In this document: in pieces, positions 17,801 through 29,289 of the stretch
Position numbering within the stretch: the stretch's first letter is position 1
How the letters are laid out: each line of letters starts with the position of its first letter
Notes under the pieces: generated by a model
The model's input: the letters and a program-made list of their open reading frames with translations, nothing else
Told to the model about the DNA's origin: nothing
Databases searched by the model: none
Assembly: GCA_027604665.1 (NCBI GenBank)
Contig: JADGIZ010000074.1
Span: 1 to 30,366 of the forward strand
Origin: Polyrhizophydium stewartii
Lineage: Eukaryota; Chytridiomycota; Chytridiomycetes; Rhizophydiales
DNA: 30,366 bases
Direction: 5' to 3'
Position numbers and translations under genes: made by a program

Positions 17801-20800
17801 CAAGCTGGCCGAGCTATCAGACACAATCTCCAAGATCAACGTCGAGGAGGAGCTGCTCGAGTGGGAGAAGACGCCGTTTACAAAGTACCAGCAGACGATC
17901 GAGTTTCTCGACCCCTACAAGAAGCTCTGGGAAACGGCGTCGCAGTTCCAGAGCGACTATGGCCGCTGGATGAACGGTAGCTTCCGCGAACTCAACTCGG
18001 AGGAGGTCGAGGAGTCTGTCAGCAACATGTTCCGAATCATGTTCAAGCTCACCAAGACGTTCTCGGAGCAGCCTGTGCCCAAAAAGGTTGCCGAAAGCGT
18101 CAAAAACAAGCTTGAGAAGTTCAAGTCACACTTGCCGCTCATCACGGTACTGCGCAACCCAGGCCTGCGCGACCGTCACTGGGTCCAGATGGCGCAGATT
18201 GTCGGTCAGCCGATTCTTCCAGACGAATCGACGTCGCTCACCAAGATCCTCGACCTGAACCTAACGCCGTTTCTTTCACAGTTCGAGTCCATCTCGGACG
18301 CCGCGTCCAAGGAGCACTCGCTGCAAAAGACGCTCGCAAAAATGCGCGAGGACTGGGAGCCGCTCGCGTTCAACTGTATTGAGTACAAGGACACCGGCAC
18401 AAAGATCCTCTCTGCGCTCGACGACATCCAAGCGCTCCTCGACGACCAGATTGTCAAAGTGCAGACGATGCGCGGCTCACCTTTTGTCAAGCCGATCGAG
18501 AACGAGGTCAAGGCTTGGGAGACGACCCTGGTCAACGTCCAGGACATCATCGACTCCTGGCTCAAGGTCCAGGCCACGTGGCTGTACCTGGAGCCCATCT
18601 TCACAAGCGAGGACATTATGGCGGCCATGCCTGTGGAGGGCAAAAAGTTCAGGGCCGTTGACAAGACTTGGCGCGACATCATGGCAAACGCCTCGGACAA
18701 CCCAAAGATCCTTGCTGTCGCGGGCACGCCGAATCTGCTTCACCGTCTCAACGAGAGTGACGTACTGCTCGAGGAGATCCAAAAAGGCCTCAACGACTAC
18801 CTCGAGAAGAAGCGTCTGTTCTTCCCGCGTTTCTTTTTCCTCTCCAACGACGAGTTGCTCGAAATCCTTGCCGAGACAAAGGACCCGCTACGAGTGCAGC
18901 CGCACCTCAAAAAGTGCTTTGAGGGCATCGCCAGCCTCGTGTTCCAAGACGGAACCAAGATTATCGCCATGTGCTCGAGCGAGAACGAAAAGGTGCGACT
19001 CAAGGAAGTCATTGAGCCGGCCAACGCCAAGGGAGCGGTTGAAAAGTGGCTTCTGCAGGTCGAAAAAGTCATGCAGACGTCGGTACACCAGCAGATCATG
19101 AACGCCAACAAGGCCTACATGGACACCCCCCGCGAAAAGTGGGTGCTCGAGTGGCCCGGTCAGGTCGTTATTTGCGTGAGCCAGATCTACTGGACCAAGG
19201 AAGTCACCGAAGTGTTGCAAAAAGGAGATGGCCCGACGGGACTCAAACACTACCGAGACATTTGCACGCACCAGCTCGAGGACATTGTCGCCCTCGTGCG
19301 CGGCGAGCTCTCACCAATGGCGCGCATGACTCTTTCTGCCCTCGTTGTCATTGACGTGCATGCGCGCGACGTCGTCAACGATCTGTTCAAGGCGGGCGTC
19401 AGCGTCGAGAGCGACTTTGAGTGGCTCTCGCAGCTGCGGTACTACTGGGAGCACGATGAAGTCAACGTGCGTATGATCAACGCCACGATCAAGTACGGCT
19501 ACGAGTACCTCGGAAACTGCCCGCGCCTCGTCATCACGCCGCTCACGGACCGCTGTTACCGCACCCTTATTGGCGCGCTCGACCTGAACCTTGGTGGAGC
19601 CCCAGAGGGTCCTGCCGGTGAGTTGATATGTCGGCTTTGTGCTTGCCAACGCATTTAAGCTGACCACCGATCCAGGAACGGGCAAGTGCTGGGGCCGCGG
19701 CACGCGGCTGGTCATGCTCGACGGCACAACCAAGGCTGTCGAGGAGATCCGCGAGGGCGACGTGCTCATGGGACCGGACTCGCAGCCGCGCATCGTGCGG
19801 CCCGGCTCCATCACGCGCGGCACCGAGGCCATGTATCGCGTCACGGCGACCGACGATGCCCGCATCTCGTGGACCTGCAACGGCCCGCACATCCTCGTGC
19901 TGCAGCTCAACGACAAGCCCACCGTTGTTGCCGCCGGCGGCCGGTTCTTCGTCAAGACGTGGACGACGCGGCCCGGCACGAGCGCTGTCTCGCAGATCCC
20001 GTGTGCGGATCTCGTTGGCGGTGCATTCTCGACCCGCAACGACGCCGAGGCGTTCATCGAAGAGCTTGTGCGCACCGAATGGCAGCCACTCGTGTTCGAG
20101 TGCACCGTCGTCGATTACCTTGCCATCAAGGACGAGTCGCTGCGGCGGTCACTGGCCATGTTCCAGCCGCCGCTGATCGAGTGGCCGTCGCCGGCCGTCT
20201 CGCTCGCTGCGAGGATCAGCGAGATGCACGGCGCAGAGGCGTCGTTCACCATGGTCGCCCAGATTGCATGGGCCATCGGTGCATGGCTGGCGCTGAGCAC
20301 TGGCTCCGGTTGCGTTGAGACTTGTGAGCAAGTGCGCTCGGAGTTTGACCGCATCGCGGCGATGCTCGGCGAGGGCGTGTCAGGGAAGTGTGGATCGGCA
20401 TTCTCGGCATTGATCGGGTCGTACGGACTGACCCAGGCCACGCACATCCCGGGCGAATTGATGACCGAGTGCCCGACGGTACGCCGTGCGCTTCTGGCCG
20501 GACTTGTCGACTGCCGCGGACGCATTGGCGAGGACGGCAGCTGCACGATCACATCTGCATCGGCAGGCATCCTGACTGATGCAGCAAGCCTGGCTCGCGG
20601 CCTCGGCCTCGTCGTCGGAAAGTCGCACGGGCATGCATCCATCGCTGTCTGCGGCGTTGGCCTCACGGCTGTTGCCGAGCACATTGGGACCGACGACAAG
20701 CGCCGCGCTGTCGCTGAGCTTGCATCGAGCGCACAGAGCACCGACTCGTGCTTTGGCTTCACGATCGAGTGCGTTGGAGTCGACGACCACTTTGGCTTCT

Positions 20801-23800
20801 CGCTCGACGGCCGCGACGGCCGCTGCCTGCTCCAGGACTACACCGTGACGCACAACACCGAGTCCGTCAAGGATCTCGCCAAGGCGATCGCCAAGGCGTG
20901 TGTTGTGTTCAACTGCTCGGACGGCCTTGACTACATTGCCATGGGCAAGTTCTTCAAGGGCTTGGCTTCTTCGGGAGCGTGGGCGTGCTTTGACGAGTTC
21001 AACCGCATCGACCTCGAGGTGCTATCGGTCGTTGCGCAGCAGATACTGACGATTCAGCGGGCAGTTGTGGCCAAGATGGAAAAGTTTGTTTTTGAGGGCA
21101 CGACCATTTCACTCAACCGCGGTTGCTCGGTCTTTATCACCATGAACCCGGGATACGCCGGTCGCTCTGAGCTGCCCGACAACCTCAAGGCACTGTTCCG
21201 CCCGGTGGCGATGATGGTGCCCGACTACACACTAATTGCCGAGATCTCGCTGTACTCGTTTGGCTTTGTCGAAGCTCGCACGCTGGCTCGAAAGATCGTT
21301 GCAACATACAAACTGTGTTCGGAGCAGCTCTCGTCGCAGGATCACTACGACTACGGCATGCGCGCAGTCAAGTCGGTGCTGACGGCTGCGGGCAATCTCA
21401 AGCTCAAGTATCCTGACGAGAATGAGCACATTATCATGCTTCGATCGATCAACGACGTCAATTTGGCAAAGTTCTTATCGCAGGACATCCCGCTCTTTAA
21501 AGCCATCACAGCCGACCTCTTCCCCAAGGTGGTGCTGCCGACGCCTGACTATCGCAACCTCATGATCAGCATCCATGAGTACATGGAGCGGTCCAACCTG
21601 CAGGCCGTCGACTCGGCGCTTGAGAAGATCATGCAAACATACGAGATGATGCAAGTTAGGCACGGATACATGCTTGTCGGCATGCCGTGGTCGGGGAAGA
21701 CCACGGCCTATCGCGCGCTCGCGGCTGCTCTGTCGGACATGTTTGACCGCGCGCTCAACGAGAAAAAGGTCGAGTACAAGGTCATCAATCCAAAGTCGAT
21801 TACCATGGGGCAACTCTACGGCCAGTTTGATCCTGTCACGCACGAGTGGACCGACGGTGTGCTGGCGAACACGTTCCGATCGTTTGCGCAGCAGGGCACA
21901 GCCGAGCGCAAGTGGATAATATTCGATGGCCCTGTCGACGCCATTTGGATCGAGAACATGAACACGGTGCTTGACGACAACAAGAAGCTGTGTCTCACGA
22001 GCGGCGAGATCATGTCGATGACGAGCACCATGAGCATCCAGTTTGAAGTCTCGGATCTCGCCGTAGCCTCGCCAGCAACTGTGTCGCGTTGCGGAATGAT
22101 CTACATGGAGCCAGATTCGCTCGGCTGGCGGCCCATCATGCAGTCGTGGCTCAATACTCTCCCGCAGGGCGTCAAAGGAGAGCATCGGCTGCTGATTGCC
22201 ACTCTCTTTGACTGGGTCGTACCCGCGTGCATCGAGTTTGTTTCCAACCAGTGCCGCGAAGTCGTGGGTACATCGACCATCAACATGGCTGTGGCACTCA
22301 TGACCCTCATCACCTGCCAGCTTGACGACTTTGCTGCCGACCAAAAGAGCGTCGACGAGATCCCTGCAAACGTGCAGACTGTGTGGATCGTCTCGTTCTT
22401 CGTTTTTGGCTGCATCTGGTCACTCGGCGGCACACTCGACGGCCGGTCTCGCAAAAAGTTTGACACATTCTTCCGTGGCGTCATTGCCGGCAACAACAAG
22501 GACTTTCCGCCGCCAGAAAAGTTCAAGCTAGACAAGCCTCTGCCTGACGCAGGCCTCGTGTATGACTACATGTACGACAAAGACAAGAAGTCGGGCGGAA
22601 ACTGGCGGCTGTGGACCGAGACCATCGAAAAGTTTGATATTCCCCCAAAGACCAAGTTCAACAGCATCACGGTCCCGACTGTGGACACGGCGCGATACAG
22701 CTTCCTGCTCGACTTGATGCTGCGGCACAACAAGCAGTGCTTGCTCGTTGGGCCGACCGGCACAGGAAAGAGCGTCTATGTCAACAGCAAGCTCCTGAAC
22801 GGGCTTCCAAAGGAAAGCTACGTGCCCGTGTTCATTAACTTTTCCGCGCAGACTTCAGCAAACCAGACGCAGGAAATTATTTTGAGCAAGCTGGACAAGC
22901 GGCGGCGCGGCGTCTTTGGCCCGCCCCACGGCCTCAAGAGCGTCATTTTCGTCGACGATCTCAACATGCCGGCACGCGAAAAGTACGGCGCACAGCCGCC
23001 GATTGAGCTGCTCCGCCAGTGGATGGATCACGGCCAGTGGTACGACCTCAAGGACACGAGCTCGATGCAGCTGGTCGACATCCAGTTTGTCGCTGCCATG
23101 GGCCCTCCGGGTGGCGGCCGCAACCCAATCACAAACCGATTCCTTCGGCACTTTAACACCTTTTCGATTGCCGAGTTTGACGACTCGACGATGAAGCATA
23201 TCTTCACGACCATTGTCGAGTGGCACTTTGCCTCCAACAACTTTGCGGCCGCAATCTTGGGCACCAAGTCGCAGCTCGTGTGCGCAATTCTGGATGTATA
23301 CCAGGGTAAGGAAATCGAGCTTTACATTGCGTAATGTGCGCTGACGCTTCGACGGCAGGGGCCATCGCAAGCCTACTTCCAACTCCGGCCAAGTCGCACT
23401 ACGTCTTCAACCTGCGCGACTTTGCACGTGTAGTTCAGGGTGTCTTGCTGGCGACCCCCGACAAGTTCAACGAAACCCCAAAGATTGTGCGGCTGTGGTG
23501 CCACGAGGTCTATCGCGTGTTCTACGACCGCCTTGTCGACGATTCGGATCGAAGTTGGTTCTTCTCGACCATCAAGGACGTCGCGGCGCGCAACTTCAAC
23601 ATCAAGTTTGATGAAGTCTTTGCGCATCTCGACTCAAACAAGGACGGCAAGGTTGATGACGACGACTTGCGCAGCCTCATGTTCGGCGACTACATTTTGC
23701 CCGACGCGGCGGTGCGCATCTACGACGAGGTCGTCAACGTGGCCAAGGTCGGCGACGTCATCAAGGGACGGCTCGACGAGTACAACCAAATGTCAAAGGC

Positions 23801-26800
23801 ACCCATGAACCTCGTCATCTTCCGCTTTGCCGTCGAGCACGTTTCCCGCATCAGCCGTATCCTCAAGCAGCCCGCGGGGCACGCATTGCTCGTCGGAGTC
23901 GGAGGCAGCGGCCGCCAGTCCCTCACGCGGCTGGCGGCGTTTATGGCCGACTACCTCCTTTTCCAGGTTGAGATATCCAAGTCGTACGGACGCAACGAAT
24001 GGCGCGACGATCTCAAAAAGTTCCTCATCAAGGCTGGCGCCGAGGGCAAGCCTGGCGTCTTTTTATTTAGCGACACACAGATCAAGCAGGAGTCTTTCCT
24101 GGAGGACATCAACAACATGCTCAACACTGGCGAGGTTCCAAACATTTTCGCAATGGACGAGAAGGCGGCCGTGATCGAGCAGGTCAGGAACGCACTGACC
24201 AAAGACAATCCCAAGATGGACGCATCCCCGGCGGCGCTCTACAACGCATTTATCTCGCGATGCAAGGAGAACCTGCACATTGTGCTCTGCATGAGCCCCA
24301 TTGGCGACGCGTTCCGGAACCGCCTGCGCATGTTTCCAAGTCTGGTCAACTGCTGCACAATCGACTGGTTCCAAGTCTGGCCCGAGGATGCTCTCGAGAT
24401 TGTCGCGACCAAGTTCCTCGAAGAGGTTGAGCTCACGCCCGAGGTTCGCAAGAGCGTCGTCGTCATGTGCAAAGAGTTCCACACGGGCACGCGCCTACTC
24501 AGCCAGCGCTTTTATGAGGCACTTCGGCGGCACAACTATGTCACGCCAACGTCGTACCTTGAGCTTATCCAGACGTACAAACAGCTGCTCACGGCCAAGC
24601 GCAAAGAGATCAATGCTCTCAAGATGCGGTACGAGGTTGGGCTCGATCAGCTCGCGAGCGCAGCGTCGCAAGTCGGCACCATGCAAATCGAGCTTAACGA
24701 CCTTCAGCCGCAGCTAATTGCGACGCAAAAAGAGACGGACAAGATTATGGAGGTCATTCAGCGCGAGAGCGTCGAAGTCGAAAAGAAACGCGAGCTCGTC
24801 AAGATTGACGAGGAGATGGCAAATCGCAAAGCCGGCGAGGCTAAGGCCATGAAGGACGAGTGCGAAGCAGACCTGGCCGAGGCGCTGCCTGCGCTCGAAG
24901 CTGCACTCGAAGCCCTTGACACACTCAAGCCCCAGGACATTACAGTCGTCAAGTCCATGAAGAACCCGCCTGGCGCCGTGAAGTTGGTCATGGAGGCCAT
25001 TTGCATCATGAAGGGTATCAAACCCTCGCGCATCAAGGATCCCGGTGGCAGCGGAAAGATGGTCGATGACTACTGGGGACCAGCGCAAAAGATGCTCGGA
25101 GACTCGCACTTTCTCCAGGGCCTGCGCAGTTACGACAAGGACAACATTGACCCCAACATCATTGCAAAGATCCGCAAGACGTACATCCCGAACCCGGACT
25201 TTGACCCCAATATCGTCAAGAACTCGTCATCCGCTGCAGAGGGCCTGTGCAAGTGGGTGCGCGCGCTCGACAAGTACGAGGTTGTTGCCAAGGTTGTCGG
25301 GCCAAAGAAAGAGGCTCTCGGCAAGGCCGAGGCCGAGCTCGCGGTTGAGATGGCCAAACTCAACGCCAAGCGCGCTGAGCTGCAAGAGGTCGAAGACAAG
25401 ATGGCCAAGCTGCAGGCGGGCTTTAAGGAAATGACCGAGAAAAAGGCCGATCTCGAGCGCCAGGTCGACATGGTCGGGAAGAAGCTCGTGCGCGCGGAAA
25501 AGCTCATTGGTGGTCTCGGCGGCGAAAAGGACCGCTGGAGCGAGGCGGCTCGGTCGCTAACGATCACGTACACGAATCTTACGGGTGATGTTTTGATTGC
25601 TTCGGCCGTGATTGCATACCTCGGCGCCTTTACGCTTGGCTACCGCAACTCGATTCTTGCCGAGTGGAACCAAAAGTGCTTTGACCAAAAGATTCCGTGC
25701 TCGGCAACATTCTCGCTTATTTCGACGCTCGGCGATCCCATCCAGATCCGCGCATGGAGTCTCGCCGGCCTGCCCAACGACTCTTTCTCGTGCGATAATG
25801 GCATCGTCTCAACCAAGGCGCGCCGCTGGCCCCTCTTTATCGATCCACAGGGCCAGGCCAACAAGTGGGTCAAGAACATGGAGAAGCAGAACCGCCTGAT
25901 TGTAATCAAGCTCTCGGATGCGGACTATGTGCGCAACCTCGAGAACGCAATCCAGTTTGGCACGCCCGTGCTGCTTGAGAACATTGGAGAAGAAGTCGAC
26001 TCGGTGCTCGAGCCGCTCCTGACCAAGCAGATCTTTAAGCAAAGCGGCGTCATGTGTATACGCCTTGGAGAGGCAATCATCGAGTACTCGCCCGAATTCC
26101 GGTTCTACATCACAACAAAGCTGCGCAACCCGCACTATCTGCCAGAGCTTTCGACCAAGGTCACGATAGTCAACTTTATGATTACGCCTGACGGCCTCGA
26201 AGACCAACTTCTCGGAATCGTGGCGGCAAAAGAGCGTCCCGAGCTCGAGGAAGAAAAGAACAAGCTCGTACTCGCGTCGGCAAACAACAAAAAGCAGCTC
26301 AAGGAGATTGAAGACAAGATTCTGGCCATCCTCAGCTCGAGCCAAGGCAATCTACTTGAAGACGAATCAGCAATCACGGCGCTGACGAGCTCCAAGATTC
26401 TCTCGGACGAGATCGCACAGAAGCAAATGATTGCCGAGGAGACTGAGAAGCAGATTGATATCACGCGTCAGGGGTATCGTCCAATTGCATTCCATTCGTC
26501 GATTCTGTTTTTCGTCATAGCCGAGATGGCCAATGTGCGTCATGGACGTGACGACGCACAAACAGTTGATTGGAAGTGCTGACTAGGGCCACGCAGATCG
26601 AGCCAATGTACCAGTACTCACTCGGCTGGTTCATCAACCTCTTCCTCCAGTCAATTGCTGATTCGGAAAAGTCGGATGTGCTGGCCAAGCGTCTCGACAA
26701 CTTGCGTTCGCATTTTACATACTCACTCTACTGCAACGTGTGCCGGTCGCTGTTCAAGAAGGACAAGCTTCTGTTTTCGTTTATCCTGTGCATCGGCATC

Positions 26801-29289
26801 ATGCGCGGCAACGGCGAAATTGACGCCGATGAATGGCTGTTTTTGCTTACTGGCGGCCTTGTGCTCGACAGTAAGATGCCACCCAAGCCATCGCCCGACT
26901 GGCTGAGCGAAAAGGCATGGGGCGAGTCGGTGCGCGTCTCGGCCCTCCCTGGATTCAAAAACTTTTCGGCTGATCTCAAGGACAGCCTGTCATTCTGGGA
27001 GGAGATTTACAACTCGTCAGAGCCATATCGGATGGAGCTGCCAGCAGGCTGGGACCAAAGGCTCAATGCGTTCCAAAAGCTTGTTGTCATGCGCATTATC
27101 CGCCCTGACAAGCTTGTACCCGCCGTCATGGAGTTTGTGCGCAACAAGACGGGCCAAAAGTTTGTTGAGCCTCCGCCATTCGACCTCGCGGCCAGCTATG
27201 CGGACTCGAACAATTGCGCGCCACTCATCTTTATTCTCTCACCTGGAGCCGACCCAATGGCAGGGTGAGTGCTGCTACTTGTTGGCAGATGGAAAGTCTG
27301 GAAAAGACTGACTTGCTGGTCCGCAGGCTGTTGCGCTTTGCAGAGGGCAAAGGATTCAGCTCCAGCAAGCTCAACGCCATATCGCTTGGCCAGGGCCAAG
27401 GCCCCGTGGCGGCCGGCATGATACGACAGGCTGTCAAGGCCGGCACATGGGTTGTGCTCCAAAACTGCCACTTGGCCGTGTCGTGGCTGCCATCCCTCGA
27501 AAAGATTTGCGAGGAGCTGACGCCCGACGCCACCCATCGAGACTTTCGACTTTGGCTCACTTCGTACCCAACCGAGCGCTTCCCAGTGACGCTGCTTCAA
27601 AACGGCGTCAAAATGACCAACGAGCCACCGGCAGGTTTGCGAGCCAACATTTTGCGGAGCTACACATCAGATCCAATCTCCGACGATGCGTTTTTCCGCG
27701 GTGTCAAGCGCAGCAACGAGCTTGTTTGGGAGAAGATGCTCTTTGGCCTCTGCTTCTTCCACGCACTAGTTCAAGAGCGGCGCAACTTTGGCCCACTTGG
27801 ATGGAACATTCCATACGAGTTCAACGAGTCCGACTTGCGCATTAGCGTGCGCCAGCTGCACAAGTTTCTCAACGAGTATGAGGAAGTGCCATGGAAAGCT
27901 CTTGCGTATCTGGCAGGAGAGTGCAACTATGGTGGCCGCGTCACAGATGACCGTGACCGCCGCACACTTATGTCGTTGCTCTCGATTGTCTACACGCCAG
28001 ATATCCTTGACGACGACTACAAGCTCTCGCCATCAGGCGTCTACTTTGCGCCGCCAAAGGGCAGCTACGACTCGTACATCAAGTACATCAAGTCGCTCCC
28101 ACTGATTCAAAGCCCTGAAGTTTTTGGGATGCACGAGAATGCAGACATTGCAAAGGATCTCGCCGAAACAAACTTGTTGATCTCGTCGATTGTGCTCACA
28201 CAGGGTCGCGGCGGTGGAGGCGGCGGCGGCGGCGGAGGAAAGAGCCAAGAGGAGCTCACGGGCGATATTGCGTCGGGTATCCTATCAGGTCTCCCTCAGG
28301 AGTTTGATGTGGCGCTTGCCAAAAAGCATTACCCTGTCAAGTACGAGGAGAGCATGAACACCGTGCTCATTCAAGAGCTTGTGAGGTACAACAGGCTCCT
28401 GAAAGTTGTGCGTGAGTCACTCCAGAACGTTCTCAAGGCGATCAAGGGACTCGTAGTCATGTCAAAAGAGCTCGAAGAGGTCGCATCAAGTCTAACTCTG
28501 GGTAAGATCCCTGAGCTTTGGGCAGGGAAGTCCTATCCGTCTCTCAAGCCACTGGTGAGAGTATTCCGCGTTGGTGAGGCAAACAAAGGCAAAAGTACTA
28601 ACGAGTTTGTATAGGGCTCGTATGTGCAAGATCTCATTGCGAGGCTTCAGTTTCTGCAGACCTGGATCGAGCAGTCAACACCGCCGGTGTTTTGGATCTC
28701 TGGATTCTACTTTACGCAGTCGTTCCTGACGGGTGAGTGACGTTTGATATTGGACTGTGCAGAAAGCATTCCCTGACTGAGCATCGCATAACAGGCACGT
28801 TGCAGAACTACGCCCGAAAGTACTCGATCCCAATCGATCTCTTGGTTTTATCGTTTGATGTCATGACCGAGGACACGTATGCTCAGCCACCCGAAGACGG
28901 CGTCTATGTGCGCGGATTCTTCTTGGAAGGCGCGCGCTGGGATCGGGCAACAAACATGCTTGGCGACCAGCTGCCCCGACAGCTCACAGATGCGATGCCG
29001 ATCGTGCGCATGACGCCTTACAACAGCGACGCACCCGAGCTGCTCAAGGCTAAAGAAATTTGCTACGAATGCCCAGTCTACAAGACAAGCCAACGGCGCG
29101 GGACTCTGTCCACAACGGGTCACAGCACAAACTTTGTCATGAATATGTTCCTGCTCACCGACAAAATCAAGCGATATTGGATCAATCGCGGTGTTGCGGC
29201 GGTGGTGCGTATAGCTCTCGCTGGCGCATCAACACTTGCCAGTATGGCTGACTCTGGCGATTATGCAGCTCCAACTGAGCGACACATGA
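14892..29289 (+). CDS. Axonemal dynein heavy chain, single-headed inner-arm DNAH3/DNAH7/DNAH12 type, interrupted by an intein
   Basis: Exons, all GT-AG and frame-consistent: 15099-15402, 15476-15674, 15733-16465, 16539-17673, 17742-19617, 19676-23305, 23359-26534, 26597-27264, 27327-28554, 28615-28732, 28795-29204 and 29269-29289. The first exon (14892-14926, MSRDASM...) is tentative, and the 5' end may extend upstream. The precursor is ~4510 aa, or ~4120 after removal of the 390-aa intein, matching DNAH3/7 lengths. It has a tail and linker, then AAA1 (GPAGTGK^T, Walker [14 protein letters not shown]), AAA2 (GMPWSGKTT), AAA3 (GPTGTGKSV) and AAA4 (GVGGSGRQS). The stalk coiled coil with microtubule-binding tip (~24550-25560) follows, then AAA5/6 and the C-terminal domain ending [20 protein letters not shown] and RGVAAVLQLSD. 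An EF-hand ([12 protein letters not shown], 23631-23666) precedes AAA4, as in DNAH7. The motor drives ciliary/flagellar bending. Odd points: N-terminal poly-Gln, a poly-Gly loop and the intein. The intron at 28555-28614 has a TACTAAC branch point. Confidence 0.93.
15198..15283 (+). repeat. CAG/CAA tract encoding poly-Gln in the dynein N-terminus
   Basis: Two runs of Gln codons (CAG with scattered CAA) separated by Pro and Lys codons. They lie in the frame that continues into the well-conserved dynein tail ([13 protein letters not shown]). The Gln-rich segment sits before the conserved linker/tail region and is presumably disordered. Confidence 0.85.
19618..19675 (+). other. 58-nt spliceosomal intron inside the AAA1 P-loop codon run
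   Basis: Donor GTGAGT at 19618, acceptor CCAG ending at 19675, phase 1. Exon ends GGT CCT GCC G and GA ACG GGC AAG join to give GPAGTGK. Unspliced reading would run into a TAA at 19656-19658. It ends 11 bases before the first codon of the intein. Confidence 0.93.
19687..20856 (+). mobile_element. Intein (390 aa) in dynein AAA1 Walker A motif, with degenerate LAGLIDADG endonuclease domain
   Basis: The frame stays open through 1170 bases between GPAGTGK and [10 protein letters not shown], which are adjacent in every dynein. Block A begins at Cys1 ([20 protein letters not shown], then IREGDVLMG). Block B is [12 protein letters not shown] with His68. A DYL..W linker ([10 protein letters not shown] to IEWP) resembles eukaryotic and viral inteins. 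The endonuclease region is recognisable: block [16 protein letters not shown], block D THIPGELM, block [16 protein letters not shown]. Blocks F/G read [18 protein letters not shown] then DYTVTHN, ending His389-Asn390, with Thr as the +1 residue. Self-splicing should restore GPAGTGKTES, the main ATPase site. The Asp of GDG in block C is Leu203 and the second motif's catalytic Asp is Arg277, so homing activity is probably lost. GK^T is a common insertion point for inteins in P-loop ATPases. Confidence 0.93.
28206..28242 (+). repeat. GGC/GGA tract encoding poly-Gly in the dynein C-terminal motor region
   Basis: Ten consecutive Gly codons after a TQGRG start, followed by KSQEEL. This is in the region after AAA6 motifs such as [10 protein letters not shown], where other dyneins have a shorter loop. 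Mixed GGC/GGT/GGA codons suggest the length is not purely recent slippage. Confidence 0.85.
29205..29268 (+). other. Last intron of the dynein gene (64 nt)
   Basis: Donor GTGCGT at 29205, acceptor TGCAG ending at 29268, phase 0. It joins NRGVAAV to LQLSDT and a TGA at 29287-29289. This gives the usual dynein C-terminal end (RGVALLCQLS-like) in the correct length; reading through would add about 35 non-dynein residues. Confidence 0.85.

Noticed and set aside
19687..20856. The insert in AAA1 considered as an intron or a lineage-specific loop
   Set aside because: It has no GT...AG ends, is fully open in frame, and carries all intein blocks with the correct terminal residues.
15399..29289. Stops and frame changes along the dynein gene, first read as frameshifts or a decaying gene
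   Set aside because: Each coincides with a GT-AG intron of 53-76 nt that rejoins the dynein reading frame exactly, and the P-loops other than the intein site are intact.
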